This document shows positions 17,937 to 26,216 of a stretch of 64,000 nucleotides of DNA, one piece after another. Origin of the DNA: Mycobacterium sp. 852002-50816_SCH5313054-b. Its GTDB lineage: Bacteria > Actinomycetota > Actinomycetes > Mycobacteriales > Mycobacteriaceae. Every line of letters begins with the position of its first letter. The stretch's first letter is position 1. The stretch lies in contig NZ_LZIC01000059.1 in the NCBI RefSeq assembly GCF_001667185.1, forward strand, positions 1 to 64,000. The letters are read 5' to 3'. The position numbers and the translations under genes were made by a program. The notes below the pieces were generated by a model. The model searched no databases, was not told the DNA's origin, and saw nothing but the letters and a program-made list of their open reading frames with translations.

Positions 17937-18937
17937 CGATCCGGCTCGCCGATCTGGAGCCGCCACCCGATGCGTTCGCCGCGGTGATGGCGACCGGAAT
18001 CTTGTCGATCGCCGCGCGCGATCACGGTTACCAGGCCATCAGCGAGATATTGGGCGTACTGGCGACTCTCAGTCTGCTGGCCCTCATCGTGCTGGTCGTC
18101 GTGACGAGGGCACTCGCGCCGTGGGATTTGCGGGATCCCGATGTCACCCTGCGACTGTTCACCTTTGTGGCCGCGTGCGCGGTGCTGGACAGCCGGCTGG
18201 CGTCCCACCGAATCGTCTTACAAGTCCTTGGTGTGGTTGCGCTGACGGCCTGGCTGGCCTTGCTCGCGCTCACCGCCCGCAACATGTCGGCCCGCCCCTG
18301 GGCGGCGTTGCGGGACCGCGCACATGGTGCGTGGGAACTGGCCAGCGTGGGCACCTCGGGACTGGCGATCGTGGCGGCGATGGCCGCGCGGCAGGAGCGC
18401 TGGTGGCTTTGGGTGGCGGTGCCGGTCTGGGTAGCGGCGCTGTGCATCTACGTGTTGATGACCTGGCTGATTCTGTGGCGCGCGGTGAGTGAGCGTCAGG
18501 ATCGTGACGGCTTCGAGCCCGACAGCTGGATCTTGATGGGCGGGTTGGCCATCGCGACGTTGGCCGGCGACCACATCCACGACCTGGCTCCAGCGTGGCT
18601 GGGCGGGCCGGTGCTGGCGATTGCCGTCGTGACCTGGGTCGCGGCCACTCTCTGGATACCGCCGCTGATGCACTTGGGCCTGCGCCGGATCGGCCAGCGC
18701 CCCACCATCCTGGCCTTCGCCGGGGTGTGGTGGGCGCTGGTGTTTCCGTTGGGCATGTATTCGGCCGCCAGCTATGCGATGGTCGCTCAGATCCACCAGA
18801 ATGCGCTGCTGACCGTTTCGCTGGTCTTCTTCTGGGATGCGTTGGCCGCGTGGCTGATTGTTGTGGTCGCGGGGCTGCTGCGCCTGCGGAGCGCCCTGGC
18901 GTCAGCCCGCTCGCAGCGCGATCCCGGCCGCCCGTAG
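17933..18937 (+). CDS. SLAC1/TehA-like (TDT family) transporter
   Basis: A 334-residue, highly hydrophobic protein with about ten membrane helices. [16 protein letters not shown] near the N-terminus and [11 protein letters not shown] near 280 are hallmarks of the tellurite-resistance/dicarboxylate (TDT) transporter and SLAC1 anion-channel family. Members move anions such as nitrate, chloride, sulfite or C4-dicarboxylates; the substrate is unknown. It starts at GTG 17933, overlapping the cyp126 stop. From memory the M. tuberculosis locus has no gene here. Its last 36 bp overlap the convergent gene at 18902-19531. Confidence 0.85.
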   Translation: MTIRLADLEPPPDAFAAVMATGILSIAARDHGYQAISEILGVLATLSLLALIVLVVVTRALAPWDLRDPDVTLRLFTFVAACAVLDSRLASHRIVLQVLGVVALTAWLALLALTARNMSARPWAALRDRAHGAWELASVGTSGLAIVAAMAARQERWWLWVAVPVWVAALCIYVLMTWLILWRAVSERQDRDGFEPDSWILMGGLAIATLAGDHIHDLAPAWLGGPVLAIAVVTWVAATLWIPPLMHLGLRRIGQRPTILAFAGVWWALVFPLGMYSAASYAMVAQIHQNALLTVSLVFFWDALAAWLIVVVAGLLRLRSALASARSQRDPGRP

Positions 18938-19531
18938 CTCCAGGGCGGCCAGCGCCCGGATGGTGGCGGGATCCTCGTCGCGCCACCCGCCGACAGGATC
19001 CGCGCTGATCGCGGCCAGCTTGCGCGGCGGCCGGTTCGTCAGGGCCCGCAGCGCCAGCAGCTGTTCTCCCGCCGGGGTCCCGGCCAGACCGGTGACGGTC
19101 CATTTGCGCCGGAAGAACCGAAGCCGCAGGAACAGCCACGGGATGACCACGATGAGCAGCGGTACCGCAACGACGGCCAGCGACAGCAGCACCGCCAGCC
19201 AGCCCGCCGTGGTGTCGAGGCTGTGTCCGGCCCCCGCGATGTCGAGAGCCGCCGCGCTGGCCGAGACGAGGGGCTTGCTGACCGCGTCCCCGACCACCGG
19301 AATGTGCTGCGCACCTTGGCCCGCGGACGCCAGGTTGCCGGCGATGCCGTTGGCGCCGATCTCGACCTGCCGGCCGGCCTCGGCGATCGTCGAAATGGCG
19401 TCGTAGACGGCCGTGCCGACGAACAGCCAGATCACCGACCATAGGAAGATCGCGAGATCGCTGAACAGTTGGGCGGCCAGCCGGCCGGGCGTGGTGGCGT
19501 AGGGCAGAATCCGCAATGGCAGCGACGTCAT
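18902..19531 (-). CDS. Membrane protein of unknown function (Rv0779c-like)
   Basis: A 209-residue protein with one N-terminal membrane segment (AIFLWSVIWLFVGTAVYDAI, about 24-43), a Gly/Ala-rich extracellular-type loop, and a second strongly hydrophobic segment (WLAVLLSLAVVAVPLLIVVIPWLFL, about 110-134), then a basic cytoplasmic tail. No enzymatic motif is visible. The start MTSLPLRILPYATTPGRL fits better than an upstream in-frame ATG at 19585 that would overlap purC. Its 3' end overlaps the transporter gene by 36 bp. Confidence 0.8.
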   Translation of the reverse strand: MTSLPLRILPYATTPGRLAAQLFSDLAIFLWSVIWLFVGTAVYDAISTIAEAGRQVEIGANGIAGNLASAGQGAQHIPVVGDAVSKPLVSASAAALDIAGAGHSLDTTAGWLAVLLSLAVVAVPLLIVVIPWLFLRLRFFRRKWTVTGLAGTPAGEQLLALRALTNRPPRKLAAISADPVGGWRDEDPATIRALAALELRAAGIALRAG

Positions 19532-19560
19532 AGCCTCGATCCCAGCACAGGGCCGCCCGA

Positions 19561-19566
19561 TAGGCT
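19561..19566 (+). promoter_or_regulatory. -10 element TAGGCT for a leaderless purC message
   Basis: TAGGCT ends 6 nt before the purC ATG at 19573, leaving no space for a leader or ribosome-binding site. Confidence 0.6.
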
Positions 19567-19572
19567 GACCCG

Positions 19573-20466
19573 ATGCGCCCAGCACTGTCCGACTACGAGC
19601 ATGTGGCCAGCGGCAAGGTCCGCGAGATCTACCGCGTCGGCGGCGAGCACCTGCTGCTGGTGGCGACCGACCGGATCTCCGCGTACGACTACGTCCTGGA
19701 CAGCACGATCCCGGACAAGGGCCGAATCCTGACCGCGATGAGCGTGTTCTTCTTCGGCCTCGTCGAGGCTCCCAACCACCTGGCCGGGCCGCCCGACGAT
19801 CCGCGCATCCCCGACGAGGTGCTTGGCCGCGCGCTGGTGGTGCGGCGGTTGGAAATGCTTCCGGTGGAATGTGTGGCCCGCGGGTACCTGACCGGGTCGG
19901 GGCTGCTGGACTACCAGGCGACCGGCAAGGTCTGCGGCATCCCGCTGCCGCCGGGTCTGGTGGAGGCCAGCAGGTTCGCCACGCCGGTGTTCACTCCGGC
20001 GACGAAAGCGGCGCTGGGCGACCACGACGAGAACATCTCGTTCGCCCGGGTGATCGAGATGGTCGGTGCGGTGCGCGCCAACCAGCTGCGTGACCGGACG
20101 CTGCAGATCTATGTTCAGGCCGCCGACCACGCCCTGAGGAGGGGAATCATCATCGCGGACACCAAGTTCGAGTTCGGCACCGATCCCGACGGCAACCTGC
20201 TGCTGGCCGACGAGATCTTCACGCCGGATTCCTCGCGGTACTGGCCGGCCCAGGACTACCGGGCGGGTGTGGTGCAGACCAGTTTCGACAAGCAGTTCGT
20301 CCGCAACTGGTTGACCAGCCCCGAGTCCGGCTGGGACCGGCACGGCTCGCAACCCCCGCCACCGCTGCCAGACGACATCATCGACGCCACCCGCAGCCGC
20401 TATATCGAGGCCTACGAACGCATTTCGGGCTTGAGCTTCGGCGACTGGATCGGCCCGGGCGCATGA
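19573..20466 (+). CDS. purC: SAICAR synthetase
   Basis: A 297-residue PurC that joins aspartate to CAIR using ATP, step seven of purine synthesis. Features in order are SGKVREIY and [16 protein letters not shown] (ATP loop), [14 protein letters not shown], and [14 protein letters not shown] with the signature DTKFEFG. It overlaps the ptrB start by 4 nt (ATGA), so the oligopeptidase is co-translated with it. The start codon ATG follows a -10 box directly. Confidence 0.97.
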   Translation: MRPALSDYEHVASGKVREIYRVGGEHLLLVATDRISAYDYVLDSTIPDKGRILTAMSVFFFGLVEAPNHLAGPPDDPRIPDEVLGRALVVRRLEMLPVECVARGYLTGSGLLDYQATGKVCGIPLPPGLVEASRFATPVFTPATKAALGDHDENISFARVIEMVGAVRANQLRDRTLQIYVQAADHALRRGIIIADTKFEFGTDPDGNLLLADEIFTPDSSRYWPAQDYRAGVVQTSFDKQFVRNWLTSPESGWDRHGSQPPPPLPDDIIDATRSRYIEAYERISGLSFGDWIGPGA

Positions 20467-22625
20467 CGGACGCCTCGCAGGACGCGCTGGTGCCACCGGT
20501 CGCGAAGCGGGTCGAGACCCGGCGCGAACACCACGGCGACGTCTTCACGGACCCGTACGAATGGCTGCGCGACAAGGCCGACCCTGAGGTCATCGGCTAC
20601 CTGGAGGCCGAGAACGACTACGTCGACCGGATGACAGCCCACCTGGAACCGTTGCGGCAGAAGATCTTCGACGAGATCAAGTCGCGTACCAAGGAGACCG
20701 ACCTGTCGGTACCGACCCGGCAGGGTGACTGGTGGTACTACGCCCGCACCTTCGAAGGCAAGCAGTACCGCGTCCAGTGCCGTTGCCCCGTCGCCGATCC
20801 CGATGACTGGGACCCGCCGATCCTCGACGAGGACACCGACGTCCCCGGCGAGCAGGTCCTGCTCGACTCGAACGCGGAGGCCGAGGGCCACGAATTCTTC
20901 GCACTGGGCGCCGCGATGGTCAGCCTGGACGGGAACCTGCTCGCCTACTCGGTCGACACCGTCGGCGACGAACGCTATACGCTGCGGTTCAAGGACTTAC
21001 GCACCGGGGAGCTGTATCCCGACGAGATCGCGGACATCTCCGCGGGAGCGACCTGGGCTGGCGATCACCGCACTGTGTATTACCTGACCCTGGACGCCGC
21101 CCACCGGCCCGACAAGGTCTGGCGGTACCGGCTCGGCTCCCAAGAGGACTCGGAGCTGGTGTATCACGAAGCCGACGAACGGTTTTGGCTCGGGGTGGGG
21201 CTTACCCGAAGCGAGAAGTACGTGTTCATCGCGTCGGGGTCGTCCATCACCACCGAGATGCGCTACGCCGACGCCGCCGATCCGGACGCGACCTTCACCG
21301 TCGTGCTGCCACGACGTGAAGGAATCGAGTATTCGGCCGAGCACGCCGTGGTCGGCGGGGAAGACCGATTCCTGATCCTGCACAACGACGGGGCGGTGAA
21401 CTTCACGCTCACCGAGGCCCCGGTCAGCGATCCGACGCGGCAGCGCACCCTGATCCCGCACCGCGACGATGTCCGGCTCGATGCCGTGGACGCCTTCGCC
21501 GGTCAGCTGGTGGTGAGCTACCGGCGTGCGGCGTTGCCGCGGGTCCAGTTGTGGCCCATCGAATCTGGTGGGGCTTACGGTGAGCCCGAGGAAATCTCGT
21601 TCGACTCCGAGCTGATGTCGTGCGGGTTGGGCGGCAATCCGAACTGGGATTCACCCAAGCTGCGGATCAGGGCCGGATCTTTGGTCACCCCGGCACAGAT
21701 CTACGACATCAACCTCGCCACCGGTGAGCGGACGCTGCTGCGCGAGCAACCCGTCCTGGGCGGCTACCGTCCCGCCGACTACATCGAACGGCGCGACTGG
21801 GCGCAGGCGGACGACGGCACCAAGATCCCCGTGTCGATCGTGCATCGTGCCGACGTCGAATTCCCCGCGCCCACACTGCTGTACGGTTACGGCGCCTATG
21901 AGCTGTGCACCGACCCGAGCTTTTCGATCGCCCGGTTGTCGCTGCTGGACCGCGGCATGGTCTTCGTCATCGCCCACGTGCGGGGCGGTGGCGAGATGGG
22001 CCGGCTGTGGTATGAGCACGGCAAGCTGCTGGAAAAGAAGAACACCTTCACCGACTTCGTCGCGGTGGCAAGGCATTTGGTGGACTCGGGGCTGACCCGG
22101 CCGCACCAGCTGGTCGCGCTGGGCGGCAGCGCCGGCGGCCTCCTGATGGGCGCGGTGGCCAACCTGGCACCGGATCTCTTCGCCGGCATCCTCGCGCAGG
22201 TCCCCTTCGTCGACCCGCTGACCACCATCCTCGACCCGTCCTTGCCACTGACCGTCACCGAGTGGGACGAGTGGGGAAACCCGTTGAGCGACAGCGATGT
22301 CTACTCGTACATGAAATCGTATTCGCCCTACGAGAATGTCGAGGCCAAGAGGTACCCGGCCATCCTGGCGATGACGTCCCTGAACGACACCCGCGTCTAC
22401 TACGTGGAGCCGGCCAAGTGGGTTGCGGCGCTGCGACATGCCAACACCGACGGGAATCCGGTCTTGTTGAAGACGCAGATGAACGCGGGACACGGTGGTG
22501 TCAGCGGTCGTTACAAAGCCTGGCAGGAAACCGCTTTCCAGTACGCGTGGCTGCTAGCCGCTGCCGACCGCGACCGCTATGGCGGCGGCCAGGAAGACGG
22601 TCTGGATGGCCGTCCGCAGGGGTAG
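20463..22625 (+). CDS. ptrB: Oligopeptidase B (S9 prolyl oligopeptidase family), uninterrupted
   Basis: A 720-residue serine peptidase with an N-terminal beta-propeller (about 70-420) and a C-terminal alpha/beta hydrolase domain. The triad is Ser556 ([11 protein letters not shown]), Asp642 ([10 protein letters not shown]) and His677 ([11 protein letters not shown]). Oligopeptidase B cuts short peptides after basic residues in the cytoplasm. In M. tuberculosis H37Rv the gene is annotated as two pieces (ptrBa, ptrBb); here it is one open frame with all catalytic parts. It starts within the purC stop codon. Its last 72 bp overlap the convergent DoxX gene. Confidence 0.95.
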   Translation: MTDASQDALVPPVAKRVETRREHHGDVFTDPYEWLRDKADPEVIGYLEAENDYVDRMTAHLEPLRQKIFDEIKSRTKETDLSVPTRQGDWWYYARTFEGKQYRVQCRCPVADPDDWDPPILDEDTDVPGEQVLLDSNAEAEGHEFFALGAAMVSLDGNLLAYSVDTVGDERYTLRFKDLRTGELYPDEIADISAGATWAGDHRTVYYLTLDAAHRPDKVWRYRLGSQEDSELVYHEADERFWLGVGLTRSEKYVFIASGSSITTEMRYADAADPDATFTVVLPRREGIEYSAEHAVVGGEDRFLILHNDGAVNFTLTEAPVSDPTRQRTLIPHRDDVRLDAVDAFAGQLVVSYRRAALPRVQLWPIESGGAYGEPEEISFDSELMSCGLGGNPNWDSPKLRIRAGSLVTPAQIYDINLATGERTLLREQPVLGGYRPADYIERRDWAQADDGTKIPVSIVHRADVEFPAPTLLYGYGAYELCTDPSFSIARLSLLDRGMVFVIAHVRGGGEMGRLWYEHGKLLEKKNTFTDFVAVARHLVDSGLTRPHQLVALGGSAGGLLMGAVANLAPDLFAGILAQVPFVDPLTTILDPSLPLTVTEWDEWGNPLSDSDVYSYMKSYSPYENVEAKRYPAILAMTSLNDTRVYYVEPAKWVAALRHANTDGNPVLLKTQMNAGHGGVSGRYKAWQETAFQYAWLLAAADRDRYGGGQEDGLDGRPQG

Positions 22626-23000
22626 CCGCGTCGTCATCGACTTGGGCGGAGCGGGCATCCGGGACGCATAGATGTTGGCCGGGAACATCGCCAGCATCAG
22701 CACCGCGAGGCAGACGGCCGCCGCCACCCGGGTCGCGGGAACCAACAGGCCCACCGCGCCCAGCAGCTCCAGCAGGCCGGTGAGCGTGACCAGGTAGCCG
22801 GGAGCGGGCAGCCGGGGCGGCACGATCGCGATGAGATCCCGCCGCAGCGGCGGCGCGAAGTGCGAAAAGCCGGTCAGCAGGAACATCGCCGCCAGCCCCA
22901 CAGCGATCGCGGCGGTCCAGTTGTTGACGTAGGCGACGCCGAGCCAGCCGATGCTGCGGGCGGCGACGGTGCTCAGGAGCAGCGTGATCAACGGGGCCAT
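22554..23000 (-). CDS. DoxX-family membrane protein
   Basis: A 148-residue protein with four hydrophobic segments. AAIAVGLAAMFLLTGFSHF near residue 32 and LTGLLELLGAVGLLVPATRVAA near 75 are typical of the DoxX/DoxD family, integral proteins tied to redox or thiol homeostasis in some actinobacteria. The ATG at 22998-23000 is preferred over an upstream in-frame ATG at 23051 that overlaps the promoter. It is divergent from a TetR gene, with a paired operator between. It ends inside the ptrB coding region (72-bp convergent overlap). Confidence 0.85.
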   Translation of the reverse strand: MAPLITLLLSTVAARSIGWLGVAYVNNWTAAIAVGLAAMFLLTGFSHFAPPLRRDLIAIVPPRLPAPGYLVTLTGLLELLGAVGLLVPATRVAAAVCLAVLMLAMFPANIYASRMPAPPKSMTTRLPLRTAIQTVFLAAAIAVAVGSG

Positions 23001-23016
23001 GTGACATTCCAATCTA

Positions 23017-23069
23017 GACAGTGACAAGATTCTAGCACTCGAAGATAGCACCTATCTAGTCACTGTCAA
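23017..23069. promoter_or_regulatory. DoxX promoter with candidate TetR operator arms
   Basis: GACAGTGAC (23017-23025) and its complement GTCACTGTC (23059-23067) flank the DoxX promoter. On the minus strand TTGACA (23069-23064), a 16-nt spacer and TATCTT (23047-23042) form a good -35/-10 pair. One arm covers the -35, the other lies just past the expected transcription start, so a repressor dimer of dimers could block initiation. Confidence 0.55.
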
Positions 23070-23091
23070 GTTTGGCCGGTATGCTGGCGGC

Positions 23092-23649
23092 GTGAACCGC
23101 TACCACCACGGCGATCTGCGCGCGGTGATCCTCGCCGAGGCGGGGCGCCTGGTGGCCGAACGAGGCGCGGATGGGGTCTCGTTGCGCGAGTTGGCCCGCA
23201 GCGCGGGAGTTTCGCACGCCGCGCCGGCCCACCACTTCACCGATCGGCGGGGCTTGTTCACCGCGCTGGCGACCCAGGGATTCCAGCTACTGGCCGAGGC
23301 GCTGGCGAACGCTCGCGGCCGCTTCACCGACGCGGCCCTCGCCTACGTGCGGTTCGCCCTCGAGCACCCCGGCCACTATCAGGTGATGTTCAACAAGTCG
23401 CTGCTGGACGCCGCCGACAGCGAACTGGCCGCGGCCGAGGCCGCCGCCGGGTCCGAGCTATCCCGCGGCGTCGCGACCCTGCGGGACCCCAGCGCGCTGG
23501 CCGACCCCGCGGGCGCTCAACTGGCGGCGTGGTCACTGGTGCACGGGTTCTCGACGCTGTGGCTCAACGACGCGGTCAACGCCAACGTCAGGCAGGCCGA
23601 CCCGATGGACGCCGTCGCGCGGATCGCAACGATGCTGTTCGAAGGGTGA
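23092..23649 (+). CDS. TetR-family regulator (next to DoxX)
   Basis: A 185-residue regulator with the helix-turn-helix VSLRELARSAGVSHAAPAHHFTDRRGLFTALA at about 27-58 and a C-terminal half of the WHG type (ALEHPGHYQVMF, AWSLVHGFSTLWL). The start is GTG at 23092, 6 nt after TATGCT (23080-23085), so the message is probably leaderless. It is divergent from DoxX and likely represses both genes through the repeat at 23017-23067. Its stop is 6 bp from that of the convergent efflux pump. Confidence 0.88.
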   Translation: MNRYHHGDLRAVILAEAGRLVAERGADGVSLRELARSAGVSHAAPAHHFTDRRGLFTALATQGFQLLAEALANARGRFTDAALAYVRFALEHPGHYQVMFNKSLLDAADSELAAAEAAAGSELSRGVATLRDPSALADPAGAQLAAWSLVHGFSTLWLNDAVNANVRQADPMDAVARIATMLFEG

Positions 23650-23655
23650 GTGGCG

Positions 23656-25269
23656 CTAGTCGTGGGCCGTTTGAATCGCGGGCTGCTTCGGTAGGAACGC
23701 CGCCGGGATGATGGTGAACGTCACCAACACCACCGCGATCACGAATACCAGCGTGTAGGCGTGCGAAAGGTCGTGCAGCACACTGCCCGAGAAGCCTGGG
23801 GCCAGCGCCTGCGGGGGCACGGCGGACGGGTCGACCGGCACGCCGGTGGCGGCCGCTTTCTGCTGGAGCGTCGCGAGTTTACGTGCCGTGGCGATGTTCT
23901 CGCTGTGGTTGAACTGGTTGGTGAGGACCACCGACATCAACGCGGTTCCCATGGAACCGCCCACCTGATGGCTGACGCTCATCAGCGTTGTGCCGCGGGC
24001 GATCTGGTGCGGGGACAGCGCCTGCACCGACGCGACGGACAGCGGCATCATGGTGCAGCCCATGCCCAGCCCCATGATCGCCAGCCCGACCAGCAGCGTG
24101 GGCAGGTACGGGGTCTGCCTGGCCACCCCGAGGGCGAAGGTGCCCAGGCCGGCAATGATCAACGCGATGCCGACCAGCACGATCTTGCCCGGTCCCTGCC
24201 TGTCCACCAGCGGCCCGGTCAGCCGCATGGTCAGCATGGCTCCCAGTCCCTGCGGGATCATGTGGACGCCGGCCTGCATGGGCGTCTGGTGCAGTACCTG
24301 CTGGAAGTAGCTCGGCAGCAGCAAGCCCGCGCCGAAAAAGGCGGTGGCGAACAGCATCATCGTCACGTTGGCCTGGGTGATCACCTTGTTCTGGAACAGC
24401 CGCAGATCGATGAGGGGATGGTCGGCACGGCGCCGCGCGTGGACGACGAACGCGGCAATCAGCGCCAGGCCGACGGCGGCCGGGAGCAAGACGCGACGAT
24501 CGGCCACGGTCCCGCAGCGCGGGACGGACGACACCGCGAACAGGAACGTCGCCAGCCCCGGCGACAGCAGCAGTCCGCCGACGACATCGAACGTTTCCGA
24601 CCGCGCCGCTTGATCGCTGGGGAACACGATCGCGGCCAGCACCAGCGTTAACACCCCGATCGGCAGGTTGATCAGGAAAATCCATCTCCAGCTGGAGGTG
24701 TCGATGAGCCAGCCGCCCAGGATGGGCCCTCCGATCGGGGCGAGCAGCATGGGGATGCTCAGGATGGACATCAGGCGGCCGAGGCGCGCGGGGCCCGCTT
24801 CGCGGGTCATGATCATGAATCCCAGCGGCATCAGCATGCCGCCGCCGATGCCCTGCACCACTCGAAACACGATGAGCTGCACAATCGTTGACGCCAACGC
24901 GCACAGCAGCGAACCGAGGGCGAACGCCACCACCGATCCCATGAACAACCGTTTGGTGCCGAACCGGTCGGCCGCCCACCCCGTCAACGGAATCACCGAC
25001 GCCAAGGCCAGGGTGTAGCCGGTCATGGTCCACGCGACGATGGCCTGGCTCGACCCGAATTGATCGATGAACGTGCGTTGCGCGACGGCGACGACCGTGA
25101 CGTCCAGGATCGCCATCACGGTGGCCAGCAGGCACACCCCGGAGATCCGCAACAGCCTCGCGTCCAGTTTGTCGGGGAAGACATGGGCGCCCGGCGGCGG
25201 CGTAGAAGCGGTTGGCGGCGCGGTGTCGGCCGCTGCTGATCGGGCCTTGTCCATGGCGTTGCTTAGCAT
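23656..25269 (-). CDS. emrB: DHA2-family multidrug efflux MFS transporter (EmrB-like)
   Basis: A 537-residue, 14-helix major facilitator (Rv0783c-like). LDVTVVAVAQRTFIDQFG in helix 1, the motif-A loop GWAADRFGTKRLF and the motif-C region PIGGPILGGWLID mark the drug/proton antiporter family DHA2. It should export hydrophobic compounds across the plasma membrane using the proton gradient. The start is taken as ATG 25269 (MLSNAMDKARS); ATG 25254 is an alternative. An extension to 25569 would be Arg/Pro-rich and overlap the divergent gene. No dedicated regulator lies next to it except the convergent TetR. Confidence 0.92.
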   Translation of the reverse strand: MLSNAMDKARSAAADTAPPTASTPPPGAHVFPDKLDARLLRISGVCLLATVMAILDVTVVAVAQRTFIDQFGSSQAIVAWTMTGYTLALASVIPLTGWAADRFGTKRLFMGSVVAFALGSLLCALASTIVQLIVFRVVQGIGGGMLMPLGFMIMTREAGPARLGRLMSILSIPMLLAPIGGPILGGWLIDTSSWRWIFLINLPIGVLTLVLAAIVFPSDQAARSETFDVVGGLLLSPGLATFLFAVSSVPRCGTVADRRVLLPAAVGLALIAAFVVHARRRADHPLIDLRLFQNKVITQANVTMMLFATAFFGAGLLLPSYFQQVLHQTPMQAGVHMIPQGLGAMLTMRLTGPLVDRQGPGKIVLVGIALIIAGLGTFALGVARQTPYLPTLLVGLAIMGLGMGCTMMPLSVASVQALSPHQIARGTTLMSVSHQVGGSMGTALMSVVLTNQFNHSENIATARKLATLQQKAAATGVPVDPSAVPPQALAPGFSGSVLHDLSHAYTLVFVIAVVLVTFTIIPAAFLPKQPAIQTAHD

Positions 25270-25463
25270 ATCGAATCGATCGTGCGCCTCGGCGCCGGGA
25301 CGCGTTTGCTGACCGGGCGTGCGGGCGGGCGCTGCGGGGCGCGTTCCGGCGCATCCACGCGGCCCTTTTCGCGGCTTCCGGACAGCGCCGACCTGGGCCG
25401 ATATACGCCTGCTGTCTGCGTGTCCTTCACCGTCCCGACACCTGGAATCGTCAAACTGCGGGT

Positions 25464-26168
25464 GTGTCTGGAAAATTGATCGTCTCGGTGTCGGGGGTCG
25501 GCGAACGCACCCTGGACGACGCCCGGGCGTTCTGTGCCCAAATGGACGCCCGCAAGATTCCGGTTTCATTGCTGGTTGCTCCCCGGCTCAAGGGTGACTA
25601 CCGGCTGGACCGGGACCCGCGCACCGTCGACTGGCTGACCGCCCGGCGGGCCGGTGGCGACGCCATCGTGCTGCACGGTTACGACGACCCCGCCACCAAG
25701 AAGCGTCGCGGCGAATTCGCGGTGCTGCGCGCCCACGAGGCCAACCTGCGGCTGATGGGCGCCGATCGAGTGCTCGAGCACCTCGGCCTGCGCACCCGGT
25801 TGTTCGCGGCGCCGGGTTGGGTGGTGTCACCGGGCGTGGTCAAGGCGTTGCCGCAGAACGGCTTCCGGCTGCTCGCCGATCTGCATGGGATCACCGACCT
25901 GGTCCGGCACCGCACCGACCGCAGCCGGGTGCTGGGCATCGGCGAGGGCTTCCTGACCGAACCGTGGTGGTGCCGGATGGTGGTGCTGTCCGCGGAGCGG
26001 ATCGCGCGCCGCGGCGGCATCGTGCGGGTGGCGGTGGCCGCGCACCAATTGCGCAAGCCCGGCCCGCTGCAGGCGATGCTGGACGCCGTCGACCTCGCTC
26101 AGATGCACGGTTGCGCACCCGCTGTGTACCGGTGGCGGTCCGACAAGGCGATCCTCGACGCGGCCTGA
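25464..26168 (+). CDS. DUF2334 protein, polysaccharide-deacetylase superfamily
   Basis: A 234-residue protein (Rv0784-like). SGVGERTLDDARAFCAQMDARKIPVSLLVAP, then DAIVLHGYDD and RTRLFAAPGWVVSPG follow the DUF2334 layout, a NodB-like barrel. The HGYDD motif could supply metal ligands. The substrate is unknown; cell-wall sugars are a guess from the fold. I start it at GTG 25464, where homology begins; the longer frame overlaps the emrB promoter. The 194 bp between emrB and this start (25270-25463) hold only promoter-like sequence. Confidence 0.82.
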   Translation: MSGKLIVSVSGVGERTLDDARAFCAQMDARKIPVSLLVAPRLKGDYRLDRDPRTVDWLTARRAGGDAIVLHGYDDPATKKRRGEFAVLRAHEANLRLMGADRVLEHLGLRTRLFAAPGWVVSPGVVKALPQNGFRLLADLHGITDLVRHRTDRSRVLGIGEGFLTEPWWCRMVVLSAERIARRGGIVRVAVAAHQLRKPGPLQAMLDAVDLAQMHGCAPAVYRWRSDKAILDAA

Positions 26169-26202
26169 TCCGAGCGCCTGATCCGCCCCCGCCCGGGGGC
26201 AT

Positions 26203-26208
26203 TACCCT
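26203..26208 (+). promoter_or_regulatory. -10 element TACCCT for a leaderless flavoprotein message
   Basis: TACCCT ends 8 nt before the ATG at 26217, without a ribosome-binding site between. Confidence 0.45.
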
Positions 26209-26216
26209 GTTGCCAC

